A DNA stretch of 64,000 nucleotides from Mesorhizobium prunaredense (GTDB lineage: Bacteria > Pseudomonadota > Alphaproteobacteria > Rhizobiales > Rhizobiaceae), in the NCBI RefSeq assembly GCF_900156895.1, contig NZ_FTPD01000027.1, positions 1 to 64,000 of the forward strand. The letters are read 5' to 3'. Positions 10,874-19,655 of the stretch are shown in pieces (the stretch's first letter is position 1; every line of letters starts with the position of its first letter). The position numbers and the translations under genes are program-made. The notes below the pieces were generated by a model. It was given only the letters and a program-made list of their open reading frames with translations. It was not told the origin of the DNA and made no database searches.

Positions 10874-10946
10874 GCAACTTACTCAACACAGACCAGATTG
10901 CAAGCTTGATTTGGTGGGATAAGATCACTATTGACGTAACTTACTC
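10874..10946. promoter_or_regulatory. Candidate DeoR operators in the divergent promoter region
   Basis: Two direct copies of G(C/T)AACTTACTC occur at 10874-10884 and 10936-10946, 62 bp apart start to start. Both lie in the 199-bp spacer between the DeoR start and the aldolase start. DeoR-type repressors often bind spaced direct repeats, so these are plausible shared operators. No binding evidence exists here. Confidence 0.4.
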
Positions 10947-11031
10947 GCTTCTGCGATACCAGCGTCACTCGTTGTTCCGGCTACGGGGATCCAAAGCCGT
11001 GGCTAGACGGCCGGTTTGTGAAGGAGTTTCG

Positions 11032-12075
11032 ATGGCAATCAATGCGGATGCGCAGGAACTGGCTGCTTTGCGGTCGCTTTCGGCCAGCATCGGGCGCGAC
11101 CCGCACTTGACCCAGGCCGCGGGCGGCAACACGTCGCTGAAAGCCGGCGACACGCTCTGGATCAAGGCTTCCGGCACCTGGTTGAAGGACGCGCTCGCCG
11201 GGGACATCATGGTCCCGGTGGCGATCCCGCCGCTGATTAGCGCTGTCGAACAGCGCGACCCGGCGGCCGATCAGCCACAGGGTTTCGCCATCGAGGCGCT
11301 CAACGCCCGCAAGCTGCGTCCTTCGATCGAGACCACGGTTCACGCGCTGATGCCGCAGCGCGTCGTTCTGCATGTCCACTGCGTCGATACCATTTCGCTT
11401 GCCGTGCAGGCCGACTGCGAGGCTCAAGTTGCTAAGCGCCTGGATGGCCTCGAATGGGCGTATGTTCCCTATCGCCGGCCGGGCCTGCCGCTTGCCCAGG
11501 GCATTGCCGAGCGCCTTCGGCCTGGGGTCGATGTGCTGATCCTTGCCAACCATGGCCTGGTCGTCGCAGCCGAGACCGTCACCGGCGCTGAGGCGCTGCT
11601 GCGTCGCGTCACACGACTTCTGGCGCGGCCGCCACGCGAGGTGGCGGAGCCCAATGTTGTTGCATTGACGGCGCTCATCGGACGCACCGGTTACAGGCTG
11701 CCGGCGGCCGCCGAAGCGCATGCCGTCGCGATCGATCCTGAAAGCGGCCGCATGGCGTCAGGAGGCAGCCTCTATCCCGATCACGTCATCTTTCTCGGCC
11801 AGGGTTCGGTCGTGGCGAGACCCGGTGAGGACGTGTTGCGTGTCACCGAACGGTGCGGCACGGCACCGGTGGCGATCCTGTTTCCCGGGCTTGGCGTGCT
11901 GATGCGCGGCGACGCCAGTGCCGGCGCCGACGCCATGCAACGCTGCCTTGCCGACGTGACGGCGCGGGTCGACGTCGCGGCGAAGCTGAACTATCTGACC
12001 GCCGCTGAGAACGACGAACTGATCAATTGGGACGCCGAGCAATATCGCCAGAAACTCAATGCAGCCGGCAGCTGA
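11032..12075 (+). CDS. Class II aldolase family protein
   Basis: 347 residues. The class II aldolase/adducin features are clear: GGNTS (31-35), KASG (45-48), an acidic residue around Glu100, zinc-ligand histidines in LHVHCVDT (His114, His116) and NHGL (His174). The protein is longer than FucA (about 215 residues) and resembles the aldolase part of the RhaD group, with a C-terminal ALFPGLGVLM-type region. It should cleave a ketose 1-phosphate into dihydroxyacetone phosphate and an aldehyde. Start ATG 11032 follows GAAGGAG. It is first gene of the rightward operon with a kinase and a HAD protein. Confidence 0.85.
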   Translation: MAINADAQELAALRSLSASIGRDPHLTQAAGGNTSLKAGDTLWIKASGTWLKDALAGDIMVPVAIPPLISAVEQRDPAADQPQGFAIEALNARKLRPSIETTVHALMPQRVVLHVHCVDTISLAVQADCEAQVAKRLDGLEWAYVPYRRPGLPLAQGIAERLRPGVDVLILANHGLVVAAETVTGAEALLRRVTRLLARPPREVAEPNVVALTALIGRTGYRLPAAAEAHAVAIDPESGRMASGGSLYPDHVIFLGQGSVVARPGEDVLRVTERCGTAPVAILFPGLGVLMRGDASAGADAMQRCLADVTARVDVAAKLNYLTAAENDELINWDAEQYRQKLNAAGS

Positions 12076-12076
12076 G

Positions 12077-13363
12077 ATGGCGCTTTCAACCGGACCGCTT
12101 TCGATCGGAATCGACATCGGCACATCAGGCGCCCGCGCCGTCGCCATGCGGCCGGACTTTTCGATTGCCGCGCGTTGCGCCGTTCCACTCGACAGATTTG
12201 GCCAGAACGCCCGCGACCCGTCCGTATGGTGGTCAGCGGTCGGCGCGGCGCTGGCGGAACTGCTTTCGGGCATCGATCGCGCGGCGGTCCGCTCGATTGC
12301 CGTCGACGGCACTTCGGGCACGCTGCTGCCGGTCGACGGCGCCGGCCGGCCGCTGGCCGAGCCGTTGATGTATAACGACAAGGTCGACGACGACGCCATT
12401 CTGGCGGTGATCGCGCGCGAGGCGCCGGCGGCGAGCGCAGCCCGTGGGGCGACGTCCGGTCTCGCCAAGGCGCTGTCATTCCAGCGCCTGCCCGGCGTCG
12501 CCGCGGTGCTGCATCAGGCCGACTGGATCGCGGCACAGTTTTCCGGCCGCTTCGACACCAGCGACGAGAACAATGCCTTGAAAACCGGCTACGATTTCGA
12601 GGCCCGCCGCTGGCCGGACTGGATCGCGGCGACCGGCATGCGCATGGGATTCCTGCCTGGTGTCGTCAAGCCGGGCGATGTCACGGGAAAGCTCACCGCG
12701 AGTGCGGCGGACCTGTTCGGCCTGGCGCGCGACGTTGCCGCGGTCGCTGGCACGACGGATGGCTGCGCGTCGTTCCTGGCGACGGGTGCTGCGGCTGTTG
12801 GCGACGGCGTCACCGCGCTGGGATCCTCGCTGACCATCAAGATCCTTTCCGACCGGCCGATCTCGGCGCCGCAGTTCGGCATCTACAGTCACCGGCTGGG
12901 AGATGCCTATCTGGCGGGTGGTGCTTCGAATTCGGGCGGCAAGGTGCTGGCGCAGCATTTTTCTCTCGCGCGCATCATCGAATTGAGCGCGGTGATCGAC
13001 CCCATGACCGAGACCGGCCTCGATTACTATCCGCTTCCCGCGGTCGGCGAACGCTTTCCCGTAGCCGATCCTGATTTGCCGCCACGCCTGACGCCGCGGC
13101 CGGCGGACGACGCCGACTATCTGAAAGCGATGTTCGAGGGCATTGCGGCGATCGAGGCGCTCGGCTATCGCCGGCTTGCCGAACTCGGCGCCCCCCGATT
13201 GACGTCGGTCAGGAGCGTCGGCGGCGGTGCGGCAAATCCCGCCTGGACCGCGATCCGGCAGCGCAAGCTGGGCGTCGATTTTCTGCCGGCGCTTTCGGAC
13301 GAGGCGGCCGCCGGCACGGCGCGGCTGGCGCTGATGGGCGCAATCGCAGCGGGGCTGTTGTGA
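12077..13363 (+). CDS. FGGY-family carbohydrate kinase (second copy)
   Basis: 428-residue sugar kinase: SIGIDIGTSGARAVAM phosphate loop (about 9-24), SIAVDGTSGTLLPVD, GTTDGCASFLATG carrying the putative catalytic Asp, GSSLTIK and the C-terminal VGGGAANPAWTAIRQRKLG adenosine motif. It belongs to the branch with FGGY members found in plants and cyanobacteria, distinct from the kinase at 8674. ATG 12077 lies directly after the aldolase stop; an ATG at 12059 would overlap it by 17 bp. Two kinases in one locus suggest either two substrates or two successive phosphorylations. Confidence 0.85.
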   Translation: MALSTGPLSIGIDIGTSGARAVAMRPDFSIAARCAVPLDRFGQNARDPSVWWSAVGAALAELLSGIDRAAVRSIAVDGTSGTLLPVDGAGRPLAEPLMYNDKVDDDAILAVIAREAPAASAARGATSGLAKALSFQRLPGVAAVLHQADWIAAQFSGRFDTSDENNALKTGYDFEARRWPDWIAATGMRMGFLPGVVKPGDVTGKLTASAADLFGLARDVAAVAGTTDGCASFLATGAAAVGDGVTALGSSLTIKILSDRPISAPQFGIYSHRLGDAYLAGGASNSGGKVLAQHFSLARIIELSAVIDPMTETGLDYYPLPAVGERFPVADPDLPPRLTPRPADDADYLKAMFEGIAAIEALGYRRLAELGAPRLTSVRSVGGGAANPAWTAIRQRKLGVDFLPALSDEAAAGTARLALMGAIAAGLL

Positions 13364-14214
13364 GCACGAAACCGGTCGAACATCTCGACGGCATCGGAGC
13401 GCTGGTCGAATGCTATCAGGTGTTCCTGCTCGATCAGTTCGGCGTGCTGCACGACGGCACGAACCCCTATCCGGGCGCCGTGGAGGCGTTGTCGGCGCTG
13501 AAGCGCGCAGGCAAGACGATCGTGCTGGTCTCGAATTCCGGCAGGCGGGCGCGGCCCAACGAGACCCGCTTGCTGAAGCTCGGCTTCGAACCAGGAAGCT
13601 GGGATCAATTTGTCTCTTCCGGCGAGATCGCGTGGCGGTCCTTTCACGAAATGGCGATATCCGGAAAGCTGCGCCCAAACACAAAGTGCCTGCTGATCAG
13701 CCGCGAGGGCGATCGCTCGGCGATTGAAGGCCTGCCTTTCGCGTTGACCAGCGACGGCGACGATGCCGAACTGGTTCTGATCGCCGCCAGCGAGGGCGAC
13801 CGCTACGACATCGAGCACTACCGCAGGCTTTTTGCACCGGCAGCGATGCGGCAGGTGCCATGCTTCTGCACCAACCCCGACAAGATCATGCTGACGGCAG
13901 TGGGGCCGCGCTTTGGCGCCGGCCAGCTTGCGGATCTCTACGAGAGCCTCGGCGGCAGCGTCACCCGTATCGGCAAGCCCTACACGCCGATCTTCGACGC
14001 CGCGCTGGCACTGGCGGGCAACCCGGGCCGCAGCAGTGTGGTCTGTGTCGGCGACAGCGTCGAACACGATGTCGCCGGTGGAATTGGTGCCGGCGTGGCG
14101 ACTGCGCTGGTCTTGTCCGGAATATTGGCGGACACCCCTGACCTGGCCAAGCTTTTCGACAGCCTGGACGCCTACCCCGACTACACCACGGACAGTTTCA
14201 GATTCGCAGATTGA
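13360..14214 (+). CDS. HAD superfamily IIA hydrolase
   Basis: 284 residues. Motif I is FLLDQFGVLHDG with nucleophile Asp25, motif II is VLVSNSGR, Lys is in GKPYTPIF and motif IV is VCVGDSVEHDV. In this IIA subgroup the second Asp of the usual DxD is not present (Phe27). The family dephosphorylates small sugar phosphates, here perhaps a dead-end or product ester of the aldolase/kinase pathway. GTG start overlaps the kinase stop (GTGA), so the three genes form one tight operon. Confidence 0.85.
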   Translation: MSTKPVEHLDGIGALVECYQVFLLDQFGVLHDGTNPYPGAVEALSALKRAGKTIVLVSNSGRRARPNETRLLKLGFEPGSWDQFVSSGEIAWRSFHEMAISGKLRPNTKCLLISREGDRSAIEGLPFALTSDGDDAELVLIAASEGDRYDIEHYRRLFAPAAMRQVPCFCTNPDKIMLTAVGPRFGAGQLADLYESLGGSVTRIGKPYTPIFDAALALAGNPGRSSVVCVGDSVEHDVAGGIGAGVATALVLSGILADTPDLAKLFDSLDAYPDYTTDSFRFAD

Positions 14215-14328
14215 GGCCGGCAATTCCCAGGTTGGGCGCTGCCACGGTGATCGTGCTGCTTTCGGTGGCGCAGCCCTTTGGCTGCTGTTGCCAGTTCACA
14301 TCTTGTTGGTCGCAGGCTATTGAACTGC

Positions 14329-15918
14329 ATGCGTGATTTCCAACTCCCCGGGCTGTCGTCGGCGACCTCGCCTTCATAGAAGCCGGCACGGCCACGGCGC
14401 GAGACGATGCGCAAGGTGTCGGCCAGTTGCGGCTGCCGGTGCAGCTCGCCGGCCAGCGGCGCCGAACAGGGCTACGTCGTCCAAGACCGTGTGGCCTTCG
14501 ACTGGGCTGAAAGTGCTGCCTTGCTGGCCGCCGACGAACATGCCGCGCGGATTTTTCTGCAGGATGGAAAGGCGTAACGTATGGCGGGTGCGAGCGCGGC
14601 GTCGATGCCCTTTCTGCCGTGATCCTCGAGCAGCCGGCACCAGGCGTCGATGGCGCCCCGGCACGGTGACCGCGTGCGGACCGGACTCAGGCAGTTCGTC
14701 ATGCCCCCTGTCCAGATACCACTCAGCCGTCGCTGCTGCCGGTGCGCGGCCGGAGCCGTTGAAGGCCAGAACCTCGCCTTGGCCGTTGGGACAGTAGAGG
14801 ACGAAACAGTCGCCGCCGATACCTGTCGATTGCGGCTCGACGACCGCCTGCACCGCCGCCGCGCAGACGGCTGCGTCCATTGCATTGCCGCCGGACCGCA
14901 GCATCTCGACCGCCGCCAGCGTCGCCAGCGGGTGCGATGTCGCCGCCATCGCTTCCGTCGCACGAACCGGCGAGCCATGGTGTCGCGTCTGCGCGCTCTC
15001 GGTGGGCTGCATGCGCTCGAGGATTTTGCGGCCACGAAGGGCGACTATGTCAGGCCAGTCGGCACATCCTACCGGGGCTACGACATCCATCAGATGCCGC
15101 CGAACAACCAGGGGCTGACGGCACTGATCATGCTGAATGTGCTGTCGGGCTTTTCGCTCGGCTCGCTGGAGCCGTACGGCGCCGAGCGCTTTCACCTCGA
15201 GATCGAGGCGGGGCGGCTTGCCTATCAGGACCGCGACAATTTCATCGGCGACCAGAACCAGGTCCATGTCCCCGTGCAGCAGTTGTTGTCCAGATCCCAT
15301 GCCGACCAGCTTCGCGCCGAGATCGATCCGGCGCGCGCAATGACGCATCTGCCACGCCTTGAGCTTCAGCCGAGCGATACCGTCTACATCTCGGTGGTCG
15401 ACCGCGACCGTAATGCGGTCAGCTTCATCAACTCGACCTTTGGTTCGTTCGGCAGCGGCGTGGTCGGCCCCAGGACCGGCGTCGTCCTGCAGAATCGCGG
15501 CAGCAGCTTCCGCCTGGCGGCGGACCATCCAAACCGCATCGCTCCGCGGAAACGCCCGATGCACACCATCATGCCGGGCATGGTGACAGCCAAGGGCCGG
15601 GCAGTCATGCCGTTTGGCGTGATGGGCGGCGGCTACCAGCCGTTCGGCCATGTCCATTTGCTCACCAACATGATCGATTTCGGCATGGACCCGCAGGAGG
15701 CGCTCGATGCGCCGAGAGTGTTTTACCGCCAGAACGCAGTGGAGGCCGAGCGTGGCGTTCCGGCCGAGGCGATCGCCGGCCTGCGTGAGCGAGGCCACGA
15801 CGTGTCCGCCCCAACCGAGCCGCATGGCGGCGGCCAGCTGGTGCTGATCGACTGGGACAAGGGCACGCTTACCGGCGCGTCCGATCCACGCAAGGATGGT
15901 TGCGCGCTGGGTTACTGA
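14329..15918 (+). pseudogene. ggt: Gamma-glutamyltranspeptidase gene, shuffled by nested inversions and frameshifted
   Basis: All parts of one GGT can be found but in mixed orientation. The start MRDFQLPG is on + (14329-14352). On the minus strand 14354-14460 encodes an internal piece from PLAGELHRQP to FYEGEVADD. 14461-14571 on + encodes AEQGYVVQDRVAFDWAES through IFLQDGKA. 14571-14976 on minus encodes the N-terminal SPVRATEAMAATSHP through APAIRYA, with one extra C in the run at 14656-14659 (G on the coding strand) breaking the frame after HAVTVPG. From 14977 on + the remainder runs intact, VSRLRALGGLHALEDF to the stop at 15918, including the region of the autoprocessing Thr (SDTVYISVVD) and GSGVVGP. 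Restoring the order would give one GGT of normal length. GGT cleaves glutathione and gamma-glutamyl peptides in the periplasm. No functional product is expected. An assembly error is possible. Confidence 0.85.
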
Positions 15919-16715
15919 CGATCGGCCGCGCCCTGCGTGCTGGTCCTGTTCAGTTTTGGCGCTGCCGCCACCAACGCCTTGCCGATCGCAGACTGCGGGG
16001 CACCGATGACCGCACGGGCGTTGCCGCTTTCGGCGACGCGGCCGGCATCGAGAATGACGACACGATGGGCGATGGCGCTGATGACGCCGAGATCATGCGA
16101 AATGAACAGGTAGGCGATCCGTTCCTCGCGTTGCAGATCGAGCAGCAATTGCAGGATCTGCCGGCGCACCGATACGTCGAGCGCGGACACCGCCTCGTCG
16201 AGGACGATCAGCGACGGGTTTGTGGCGATGGCGCGCGCGATCGCGATGCGCTGGCGCTGGCCGCCCGAGATCTCGTGGATGGCGCGGCCGGCGAGATCAG
16301 CGCTCAGGCCGACGCGCTCCAGCAGAGCGGCGATGCGGTGCGGGCGTTCTGATCGGGCTGCGATGCTATGGATGCGCAAAGGATCGTCAAGCACGCGCGC
16401 CACGCTGGCGCGCGGATTGAAGGCGGCGAGCGGGTCCTGGAAAACCATTTGCAAACGCGCGCGCCGTGCGCGCAACGCAGTATCGTTCAGGGACAGAAAA
16501 TCGCCGCCTTCGAACTCGATACGGCCGGCGTCCGGTTCGATCAGCCGCAACAGCAGACGCGCGACCGTCGACTTGCCGCTGCCGGACGGGCCGGCCAGCG
16601 CCAGCGTCTCGCCGGCCTCGATGTGAAAGGAAACGTCATCGACGGCGGCGATTGTCTTGCCGCCGCGGCGATATCGTTTGGTCAGGCCGGAAACAGCCAG
16701 CAATGGACTGCTCAC
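15912..16715 (-). CDS. Dipeptide/oligopeptide ABC transporter ATP-binding protein (DppF type)
   Basis: 267 residues with Walker A GPSGSGKST (about 41-49), Q-loop MVFQDPLAAFNPR, signature ISGGQRQRIAIARAI, Walker B LIVLDEAVSALD and the switch His in FISHDLG. It is the second ATPase of the peptide importer. Its GTG start overlaps the stop of the other ATPase (GTGA). Its last 7 bp overlap the 3' end of the converging ggt remnant. Confidence 0.92.
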   Translation of the reverse strand: MSSPLLAVSGLTKRYRRGGKTIAAVDDVSFHIEAGETLALAGPSGSGKSTVARLLLRLIEPDAGRIEFEGGDFLSLNDTALRARRARLQMVFQDPLAAFNPRASVARVLDDPLRIHSIAARSERPHRIAALLERVGLSADLAGRAIHEISGGQRQRIAIARAIATNPSLIVLDEAVSALDVSVRRQILQLLLDLQREERIAYLFISHDLGVISAIAHRVVILDAGRVAESGNARAVIGAPQSAIGKALVAAAPKLNRTSTQGAADRQ

Positions 16716-17737
16716 CGCAACGCTCCTGCCTGCCGCAGCAGCGGTTCGGCGTCGAGGCCGAGATGGGCGTCGAGCAGCGCTCTTGTGTAGGCGTGGCGCG
16801 GGCTGGCGACGATCTGCGCCGTCGCGCCGAACTCGACCAGCTCGCCGTGCTGGAACACGGCGATGCGCTCGGCAAGATCGGCGGCCAGCGCGATGTCGTG
16901 GCTGACGAACAGCAGCGTCATGCCGTCCTCGGCCACCAATTGCCGGATCAGCGCGACGATCTCGGCCTGCACGATGGTGTCGAGCGCGCTGGTCGCCTCA
17001 TCGGCGATCAGCAGTTTCGGACCGGCCGCGATCGCCGCGGCGATCGCCACGCGCTGCTTCTGGCCGCCGGAAAGCTGGTGCGGATAGGCGCGCAAGGCGG
17101 CGTCCGGGTCGGGCAGGCGGACGCGTTCGAGCAGGGCTTTTGCCTTGGCATAGGATTGCGACCAAGTAAGACCGAGATGCGTGTGCGCGACTTCGGCGAT
17201 CTGCTCGCCAACCGCCATTACCGGATCGAGGCTGGCCGACGGGTCCTGGAAGACGAAGCCGATGTCGCGGCCTCCGAGGGGTGTGTGGTCGCGAAGACTG
17301 GCAGGTTGGCGATCCGTCGCGCCCCCCTCTGTCCTGCCGGACATCTCCCCCACTTGGGGGGAGATTGCGCTGTCATTTCCGCTTTCGCCAAACTCCAAGG
17401 CTGCAGGGGGGGTGCCGGCGACGGAACTGCCGATCTCCCCCCTTGTGGGGGAGATGCCAAGTTTTGGCAAAGAGGGCAGGACAGAGGGGGGCGCGAAGGC
17501 ATGAGGCGATCGAAGGTTCGGTAACTTCCACTCGATCGAGCCTCCAACCTTGGAAGATCCCGGCAGCAGCCCGGCAATGGCCAGCGCCAGAGTGCTCTTG
17601 CCCGAACCGCTCTCGCCAATGATGGCGAAGCGTTCGCCGGCGGTGACATCGAGGCTGACATGGTTCAGCGCCGCCACCTCCCTGCCGTCGTGGCGATAGG
17701 TCACCGTCAAATCGCGGATCGAAAGCAGCGCCGTCAC
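16712..17737 (-). CDS. Dipeptide/oligopeptide ABC transporter ATP-binding protein (DppD type) with in-frame repeat insertion
   Basis: 341 residues. Walker A GESGSGKST is near residues 38-46, the Q-loop FVFQDPSASLDPV only near 160, signature LSGGQKQRVAIAAAI, Walker B LLIADEATSALD, His in FVSHD. Between GSIEWK and GGRDIGFVFQD about 75 extra residues appear (with SPTRGEIG and SPQVGEMSGRTEGG), encoded by the palindromic element at 17319-17494 and its flanks. In relatives about 20-25 residues span this gap. All catalytic motifs stay in frame, so the protein may still work with an extra surface loop. The GTG 17737 start has AAGGAG upstream and overlaps the permease stop. Confidence 0.85.
   Translation of the reverse strand: MTALLSIRDLTVTYRHDGREVAALNHVSLDVTAGERFAIIGESGSGKSTLALAIAGLLPGSSKVGGSIEWKLPNLRSPHAFAPPSVLPSLPKLGISPTRGEIGSSVAGTPPAALEFGESGNDSAISPQVGEMSGRTEGGATDRQPASLRDHTPLGGRDIGFVFQDPSASLDPVMAVGEQIAEVAHTHLGLTWSQSYAKAKALLERVRLPDPDAALRAYPHQLSGGQKQRVAIAAAIAAGPKLLIADEATSALDTIVQAEIVALIRQLVAEDGMTLLFVSHDIALAADLAERIAVFQHGELVEFGATAQIVASPRHAYTRALLDAHLGLDAEPLLRQAGALR
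17319..17494. repeat. Palindromic MITE-like repeat inside the DppD-type ATPase gene
   Basis: Terminal inverted repeats of 20 bp match perfectly (17319-17338 and 17475-17494, GCGCCCCCCTCTGTCCTGCC and its complement). Inside are two further hairpins of the ATCTCCCCC...GGGGGAGAT kind. A 7-bp GGCGATC occurs on both sides (17308-17314 and 17505-17511) and may be a target duplication. Elements of this kind are widespread between genes in Mesorhizobium; here the element is translated as part of the ATPase. Confidence 0.85.
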
Positions 17738-18564
17738 GACAAGCTCCTTCTCACCGCAGCCGTTTCGACAACGCCTTCGCCGGTGAGGTAGACGCCGAGC
17801 ACGGTCAGCACGAGCGCCACGCCGGGAATGATCGACAGGGAGGGCGCGGTGCGCAGCACGGCGCGACCTTCGGCGATCATGCCGCCCCAGGTCACGCGGT
17901 TGGGGTCGCCGAGGCCGAGAAACGAAAGGGCCGCTTCGGTGAGAATCGCTGCGGCGACGATCACCGACGACAATGCCAGCACCGGCGGCAATGCGTTGGG
18001 CAGCACTTCGCGAAAGGCGATCTCCAGCGGATGCATGCCGATGACGCGGGCGCCGGCGACAAAATCGCGCTCGCGGATCGACAGCACTTCGGCTCGCGCA
18101 ACGCGCGCCGGCGCCGTCCAGGCGCCGAGCGCGATCGCCGCAACGACGACGCCGAGCGATGGCCCGACGACACTGACGAAAGCCAGCGCCAGCAGGAAGC
18201 TCGGCACGGTCTGGAAGGCGTCGGTGATGCGCATCAGCACTTCGTCGACGAGACTGCCGGCAAAGCCGGCCAGCGTGCCGACTACAGCGCCGAAGGCAAG
18301 GGCTGCGGCCGCCGCGGCCAGCCCAACCGCCAGCGAGGTACGGGCGCCGTGGAGAAGCGCGGCCAGCACGTCGCGGCCGAGCCGGTCGGTGCCGAGCGGC
18401 AGCGACCAGTCCTGAAAGGGCGGCAGCAATGCCGGCCCGGCAATGGCTTGCGGGTCGCCGGGAAAGAACAGCGGCGCTGTCAGCGCCATGGCGAACAGCG
18501 CTACCAGAATGATCGCGCCGGCGACCGCTTCCGGCGTGCGAAGAAAGCGGCGAAGCGGGCTCAC
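17734..18564 (-). CDS. Dipeptide/oligopeptide ABC transporter permease (DppC type)
   Basis: 276-residue inner-membrane permease with an N-terminal segment (AGAIILVALFAMALTAPLF), the periplasmic LPLGTDRLGRDVLAALLHGARTSL motif (split here) diagnostic of DppC, and the EAA loop EVLSIRERDFVAGARVIGM. GTG 18564 overlaps the preceding permease stop (GTGA). It forms the channel with the next protein. Confidence 0.92.
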   Translation of the reverse strand: MSPLRRFLRTPEAVAGAIILVALFAMALTAPLFFPGDPQAIAGPALLPPFQDWSLPLGTDRLGRDVLAALLHGARTSLAVGLAAAAAALAFGAVVGTLAGFAGSLVDEVLMRITDAFQTVPSFLLALAFVSVVGPSLGVVVAAIALGAWTAPARVARAEVLSIRERDFVAGARVIGMHPLEIAFREVLPNALPPVLALSSVIVAAAILTEAALSFLGLGDPNRVTWGGMIAEGRAVLRTAPSLSIIPGVALVLTVLGVYLTGEGVVETAAVRRSLS

Positions 18565-19547
18565 GCACCGGCCTCGCTGGCGCCGACGCGCGGATCGAGG
18601 AAAGCGTAGGCGATGTCGACGAGAAGATTGATAACGATGACCAGAACGGCGCTGACCAGGATGATGCCGAGCAGCAGCGGCGTGTCGCGCGCTGCCACCG
18701 CTTCCTGCGCCAGCCGGCCAAGGCCGGGAACGGAAAAGACGCTTTCGATGACGACGCTGCCGCCGAGCATCTGCGCCGATTGCAGGCCGAGCATGGTGAC
18801 CAGCGGCAACAACGCGTTGCGGGCAACGTGGGCGAGCACGATGCGGCGGCGGGAGAGCCCTTTGGCGCGGGCGGCGAGGACAAAATCCTGTCGCCAGACC
18901 TCGGCCATGCCGGCGCGCATCATGCGCAGATAGAGTGCCAGATAGATGAAGCCGAGTGCCGACACCGGCAGCACGAGATGGCGGGCGATATCGGCCGCGC
19001 GGTCGAGGCCGGTCCTGCCCGACGCGATGCTCTCGATGCCGCCGATCGGGAACCAGCGCAGGTCGACGGCAAAGACGATGATCAGCACCAGCCCGAGCCA
19101 GAAGCCGGGAACGGCATAGAGTGCCAGCGAGCCGATCGACAGCAAGCGGTCGCGAAAGCTCCCGGGCCTGGCGCCGGCATAGATGCCGAGCGCCGAGCCG
19201 AGCCCGAAGGAGAGCGCGGTGGCGCTGCCCATCAACAGCAGCGTGTTGGGCAGGCGCTCGAGGATGACGTCGCGGATTGGCCGCGAAAAGGTCACCGACT
19301 GGCCGAGGTCGAGATGCAGCAGCGCCCAGAGATAGGTCGCCAGTCGCGTCAACGCCGACTGGTCGAGGCCCCAGCGATGGCGCAGCAGTTCGATCATGCC
19401 GGCGTCGCCGCCGGTCGAGACGATGTAGGCGTCGACCGCGTCGCCGGGGGCGGCTTCCAGCAAAAGGAAAGTGCCGATCACGACAATCAGCAGCACGAAG
19501 ACGCTGCCGACGAGGCGACGGCGAAGCAGGAGAAGCGCGCGGGTCAT
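18561..19547 (-). CDS. Dipeptide/oligopeptide ABC transporter permease (DppB type)
   Basis: 328 residues with the N-terminal DppB pattern (RRRLVGSVFVLLIVVIGTF, APGDAVDAY), six membrane segments, the DLGQSVTFSRPI region and the EAA-like loop DFVLAARAKGLSRRRIVLAHVARNALLP. It pairs with the DppC-type permease. The ATG at 19547 gives the conserved N-terminus; the in-frame ATG at 19619 adds 24 unrelated residues. A gap of 108 bp separates it from the binding-protein gene. Confidence 0.92.
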   Translation of the reverse strand: MTRALLLLRRRLVGSVFVLLIVVIGTFLLLEAAPGDAVDAYIVSTGGDAGMIELLRHRWGLDQSALTRLATYLWALLHLDLGQSVTFSRPIRDVILERLPNTLLLMGSATALSFGLGSALGIYAGARPGSFRDRLLSIGSLALYAVPGFWLGLVLIIVFAVDLRWFPIGGIESIASGRTGLDRAADIARHLVLPVSALGFIYLALYLRMMRAGMAEVWRQDFVLAARAKGLSRRRIVLAHVARNALLPLVTMLGLQSAQMLGGSVVIESVFSVPGLGRLAQEAVAARDTPLLLGIILVSAVLVIVINLLVDIAYAFLDPRVGASEAGA

Positions 19548-19655
19548 GGTGCACCGACATTGGCAGGTGGGCCAATTCTTCCGCGTTGCCGTAGAGCTCT
19601 CATCACCGAAGCTGAGCACCCGGATACACCATGTGCAAGCCTGGAGCGAACGTTG

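Noticed and set aside
14374..15825. A 483-residue minus-strand frame as a genuine GGT gene
   Set aside because: Only its middle part (about 14570-14976) resembles GGT; the first half is antisense to the C-terminal GGT portion on the other strand and the end is out of frame. It is explained by the inversion.
16712..18883. One very long minus-strand open frame that appears to fuse permease-like sequence to the DppD-type ATPase
   Set aside because: The part before 17737 is a shadow frame of the permease genes. The GTG at 17737 has a good ribosome binding site and overlaps the permease stop, and no ATPase of this family has such an extension.
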